Source: Tragulus kanchil (lineage: Eukaryota; Chordata; Mammalia; Artiodactyla; Tragulidae). From it: DNA of 64,000 nt. The translations under genes were made by a program, and so were the position numbers. Of this stretch, positions 60,359-64,000 are shown in pieces (positions within the stretch are counted from its first letter, which is position 1; each line of letters begins with the position of its first letter). The stretch is taken from assembly GCA_022376925.1 (NCBI GenBank), contig JAIOJX010000032.1, positions 203,666,939 through 203,730,938 of the forward strand. Reading direction: 5' to 3'. Below the pieces are notes generated by a model, which searched no databases, was not told where the DNA came from, and saw nothing but the letters and a program-made list of their open reading frames with translations.

Positions 60359-60774
60359 ACCTACTTTCATTTTTTTCCCCACATAATAACAAATTTTCCT
60401 AGCATTATTTATTGAAAAATCCACTATTTCCTCTTATAATTGCAATACCTCTGTACCATACACTCTTTGTGTATAGAAGACCAGTTTACTGTGCCAACAA
60501 CACATTCTCTTAATTTCTTTACTTTGATAATAATTTTTGGTATGTGGTAAGACAAGTCACACATGGACCCCTGCCTCTCATTTCTATTCTATGAGTATAA
60601 GGGTTATGCTTGGTCCTTTTCTTTTCGAGGTAAATTTTAGAACCAACTTAGGTTTTTAAGAATTGAATAATTAATGTCCTCTCTAATCTACAGCTTAATT
60701 TTCGGGTGAACTGACATCTTACTAAAACTGATTTTTAATCTAAGAACATGTATCTATCTGCATTAATTATTTTT

Positions 60775-61016
60775 TAAAAATTTTGGCCTCTTTTATTGGT
60801 TTATTTATTTATTTTCATCCATCGTTATTCTTTGGCTTCCCATTGCAGTGGCCTCTCTCAGTGCAGAGCTCCGGCTGTGGGCACATGAGCTCCAGAGCGC
60901 TGGCTCGTAATTGGACACACTGGTCCCATGGGGGATCTTCCTGGGCCTGGGATGGAACCGGTGCCCTTTGCACTGCAAGGCAGACTCTTTACCTACTGGA
61001 CCACCAGGGAAGCCCT
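60775..61016 (-). mobile_element. CHR/ART2-type SINE (reverse)
   Basis: A TTTA-rich tail, 'tcatccatcgttattctttggc' and 'ggaccaccagggaagccc'. Two internal stretches are deleted relative to sister elements in this window. Duplicate at 61882-62122. Confidence 0.85.
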
Positions 61017-61150
61017 AGCTCCATTAATTTTTAAAAACTATTCTCCATAGGGTTTCATAATTTTTCAAACATGAGGTTGTATCTATCTTTTGTTAGATCT
61101 TTCCCTAGGTATATTACATGATTTGATGATGATTATAACTTTGATACAAG

Positions 61151-61373
61151 GGTGCGTGCTAAGTCGCTTCAGTCATGTCTGACTCTTTGTGATCCTATGG
61201 GCTGTAATCTGCGAGGCTCCTCTCTGTCCATGATACTCTCCAGGCAAGAATACTGGAATGGGTCACCATGCCTTCCTCCAGGGGATCTTCACAACCCATG
61301 GATCAAATCCATATCTTTTATGTCTCCTGAATTGGCAGGTGTGTTCTTTATCACCAGCACCATGTGGGAAGCC
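61151..61373 (-). mobile_element. Bov-tA2 SINE (reverse)
   Basis: 'gtgctaagtcgcttcagtcatgtctgactc' to 'caccatgtgggaagcc'. Duplicates at 62258-62478 and, partially, 63492-63570. Confidence 0.88.
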
Positions 61374-61487
61374 TGATACAAAGGGTATCTTTTCTATGAT
61401 CATATGCTCCACCTGTTTGTTGCTTATATACAGAAATGTAACTGATTTTGGAAAACTCTTTTAAAGTTAATAATTTACTTGAACATT

Positions 61488-61610
61488 TGTTTTGGAAATG
61501 GCAACCTACTTCAATAGTCTTGTCTGGGAAATCTCATGGACAGAGGAGCCTGGCAAGCTATAGTCCATGGGGTTGCAAAGAGTCAGACATGACTGAGCGA
61601 CTAACACTTC
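61488..61610 (+). mobile_element. BOV-A2 3' half (forward)
   Basis: 'ggaaatggcaacctacttcaatagtcttg' to 'catgactgagcgactaacac' is a 5'-truncated forward element. Duplicates at 62593-62715 and 63684-63805. Confidence 0.85.
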
Positions 61611-62401
61611 CAATCAGACAAATGCATTGTGTGAGAAGAATGACAAATTTTCTTCTTTCCTTTCTTCACATGGACCCCTGCCTCTCATTTCTATTCTATG
61701 AGTATAAGGGTTATGCTTGGTCCTTTTCTTTTCGAGGTAAATTTTAGAACCAACTTAGGTTTTTAAGAATTGAATAATTAATGTCCTCTCTAATCTACAG
61801 CTTAATTTTCGGGTGAACTGACATCTTACTAAAACTGATTTTTAATCTAAGAACATGTATCTATCTGCATTAATTATTTTTTAAAAATTTTGGCCTCTTT
61901 TATTGGTTTATTTATTTATTTTCATCCATCGTTATTCTTTGGCTTCCCATTGCAGTGGCCTCTCTCAGTGCAGAGCTCCGGCTGTGGGCACATGAGCTCC
62001 AGAGCGCTGGCTCGTAATTGGACACACTGGTCCCATGGGGGATCTTCCTGGGCCTGGGATGGAACCGGTGCCCTTTGCACTGCAAGGCAGACTCTTTACC
62101 TACTGGACCACCAGGGAAGCCCTAGCTCCATTAATTTTTAAAAACTATTCTCCATAGGGTTTCATAATTTTTCAAACATGAGGTTGTATCTATCTTTTGT
62201 TAGATCTTTCCCTAGGTATATTACATGATTTGATGATGATTATAACTTTGATACAAGGGTGCGTGCTAAGTCGCTTCAGTCATGTCTGACTCTTTGTGAT
62301 CCTATGGGCTGTAATCTGAGGCTCCTCTCTGTCCATGATACTCTCCAGGCAAGAATACTGGAATGGGTCACCATGCCTTCCTCCAGGGGATCTTCACAAC
62401 C

Positions 62402-64000
62402 CATGGATCAAATCCATATCTTTTATGTCTCCTGAATTGGCAGGTGTGTTCTTTATCACCAGCACCATGTGGGAAGCCTGATACAAAGGGTATCTTTTCT
62501 ATGATCATATGCTCCACCTGTTTGTTGCTTATATACAGAAATGTAACTGATTTTGGAAAACTCTTTTAAAGTTAATAATTTACTTGAACATTTGTTTTGG
62601 AAATGGCAACCTACTTCAATAGTCTTGTCTGGGAAATCTCATGGACAGAGGAGCCTGGCAAGCTATAGTCCATGGGGTTGCAAAGAGTCAGACATGACTG
62701 AGCGACTAACACTTCCAATCAGACAAATGCATTGTGTGAGAAGAATGACAAATTTTCTTCTTTCCTTTCTTCATTCTTTTCCTTGCTCTACTTTATTGAC
62801 TAGAGCTTTCAGTACAACACTCAATAGAATCGATGGGTTCCTTTGTCCTACTCTTTACCTTAAAGGAGATATTTTCAAGGTTGCCCAATAGTAGGATAGT
62901 TACTGTAGATGTTGTGTAGAGATATTCTATTATTAAGTTCTCTTCTATTCTGAGTTAGCTAGGAATTTTTTTAAGTCATGACGGTATTGAATTTATTAGA
63001 TGCTTATTCTGTATCCATTGAGAGGAGTGTATGATTTTTTTCCCCTTTTATTTGTTACTACAGAAAATTACATGAGTCAGTTTTTAAATATTACACAATC
63101 CTTGAATTTCTGGGTAGACCTAATTTCATCATGATTGTTTTTAACATTTTTAGACTCAGTTTGCTATCGTTCTAGTTGTATATTTTTTTGCATTTATATC
63201 CACAGTTAAGAAATCATAATTTCAGAACTTTTAGGGTAGACTGTCTTTGTTAGTTTTTGTTGTTGTTGTTGTTGTTAGATTTTGATACTAAGATGCTAAT
63301 AAGAGTTAGGAAGTGTTCTCTCTTTTCCTCAACTCTGGAACAGTTTGTAGAAGACTGGTATATGTGATCTTTGGATGTCCAGTAAAACCATAAAAGCTGA
63401 GGTTGAACTTGTGAGAAGACTTGTTCTTGATTCAGTTTCCTAATAAGTAAAAGAATATTTGGCTTTATATTTTTATTGAGTCTACTTTTGTCATGGATCA
63501 AATCCATATCTTTTATGTCTCCTGAATTGGCAGGTGTGTTCTTTATCACCAGCACCATGTGGGAAGCCTGATACAAAGGGTATCTTTTCTATGATCATAT
63601 GCTCCACCTGTTTGTTGCTTATATACAGAAATGTAACTGATTTTGGAAAACTCTTTTAAAGTTAATAATTTACTTGAACATTTGTTTTGGAAATGGCAAC
63701 CTACTTCAATAGTCTTGTCTGGGAAATCTCATGGACAGAGGAGCCTGGCAAGCTATAGTCCATGGGGTTGCAAAGAGTCAGACATGACTGAGCGACTAAC
63801 ACTTCCAATCAGACAAATGCATTGTGTGAGAAGAATGACAAATTTTCTTCTTTCCTTTCTTCATTCTTTTCCTTGCTCTACTTTATTGACTAGAGCTTTC
63901 AGTACAACACTCAATAGAATCGATGGGTTCCTTTGTCCTACTCTTTACCTTAAAGGAGATATTTTCAAGGTTGCCCAATAGTAGGATAGTTACTGTAGAT
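62402..64000 (+). repeat. Tandem duplication 21 (1090 bp, junction near 63491; runs off the window)
   Basis: Positions 62402-62910 recur at 63492-64000 at the right edge. The join is 'tacttttgt|catggatc'. The left 370 bases occur three times (61295, 62402 and 63492). Confidence 0.92.
62740..63491 (-). mobile_element. L1 LINE ORF2-region fragment (reverse)
   Basis: 'tgactagagctttcagtacaac', 'ggtattgaatttattagatgc' and 'atccattgagaggagtgtatg' are diverged antisense L1 ORF2 sequence. Stops in all frames; no active element. A (GTT)n run lies at 63256-63276. Confidence 0.65.

Larger units (their letters stand above)
60560..62774 (+). repeat. Tandem duplication 20 (1107 bp, junction near 61666)
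   Basis: Positions 60560-61666 recur at 61667-62774, joined at 'tttcttcacatgg'. The second copy lacks two bases in 'aatctgcgaggctcc'. Confidence 0.93.

Overview
The window is nuclear DNA from a ruminant, most likely a bovid. The evidence is dense Bov-tA/BOV-A2, CHR/ART2-type and RTE-BovB repeats together with L1, L2, MIR and MER5 remnants. It carries one complete locus, TGFB3 (transforming growth factor beta-3) on the + strand. It also carries the first coding exon of IFT43 on the - strand near 3.0 kb. The far right end is repeat-rich intergenic DNA, where synteny predicts the 3' end of TTLL5 on the - strand.

Layout. Positions 1-2964 are IFT43 intron 1, and 2640-3110 is a CpG-island promoter with the 18-codon IFT43 exon 1 (3018-2965, - strand). 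Positions 3100-10080 are the head-to-head intergenic region leading into the TGFB3 CpG island. The TGFB3 TATA box lies at 10102, followed by a leader of about 1.1 kb rich in upstream ORFs and the start codon at 11261. Seven coding exons follow: exon 1 (11261-11612, repeated at 12344-12695), exon 2 (24930-25093), exon 3 (25581-25710), exon 4 (35055-35162, repeated at 36144-36251), exon 5 (40614-40779), exon 6 (46163-46316) and exon 7 (47255-47413, repeated at 48337-48495). The 3' UTR ends near 49551. One intact copy of each exon gives 1233 nt and 410 residues, with correct phases and consensus splice sites. The product has a signal peptide, an RGD at 261-263, an RKKR furin site at 295-298 and a 112-residue cystine-knot ligand with nine cysteines.

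The dominant unusual signal is structural. From 4.95 kb to the right edge there are 21 direct tandem duplications, each 1.03-1.23 kb long and nearly identical, and several of them chain into three-copy segments. The pattern is what results when tiling contigs of about 2-7 kb, each overlapping the next by about 1.1 kb, are placed end to end without merging the overlaps. About 23 kb of the 64 kb is redundant. Removing it gives a TGFB3 gene of about 24 kb and an IFT43-TGFB3 gap of about 5 kb, close to the sizes I recall for human. I read this as an assembly artefact rather than a new biological system. It leaves false extra or damaged copies of exons 1, 4, 5, 6 and 7.

TGFB3 and IFT43 share only a neighbourhood: one is a secreted growth factor, the other an intraflagellar-transport-A subunit, and they are transcribed divergently from separate CpG islands. 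I found no undescribed system. The most useful items for follow-up are the duplication map, the short IFT43 exon with its ETS/CRE promoter motif, the TGFB3 upstream ORFs, an unassigned 97-codon reverse-strand ORF in intron 4, and a splice-flanked segment near 52.3 kb.
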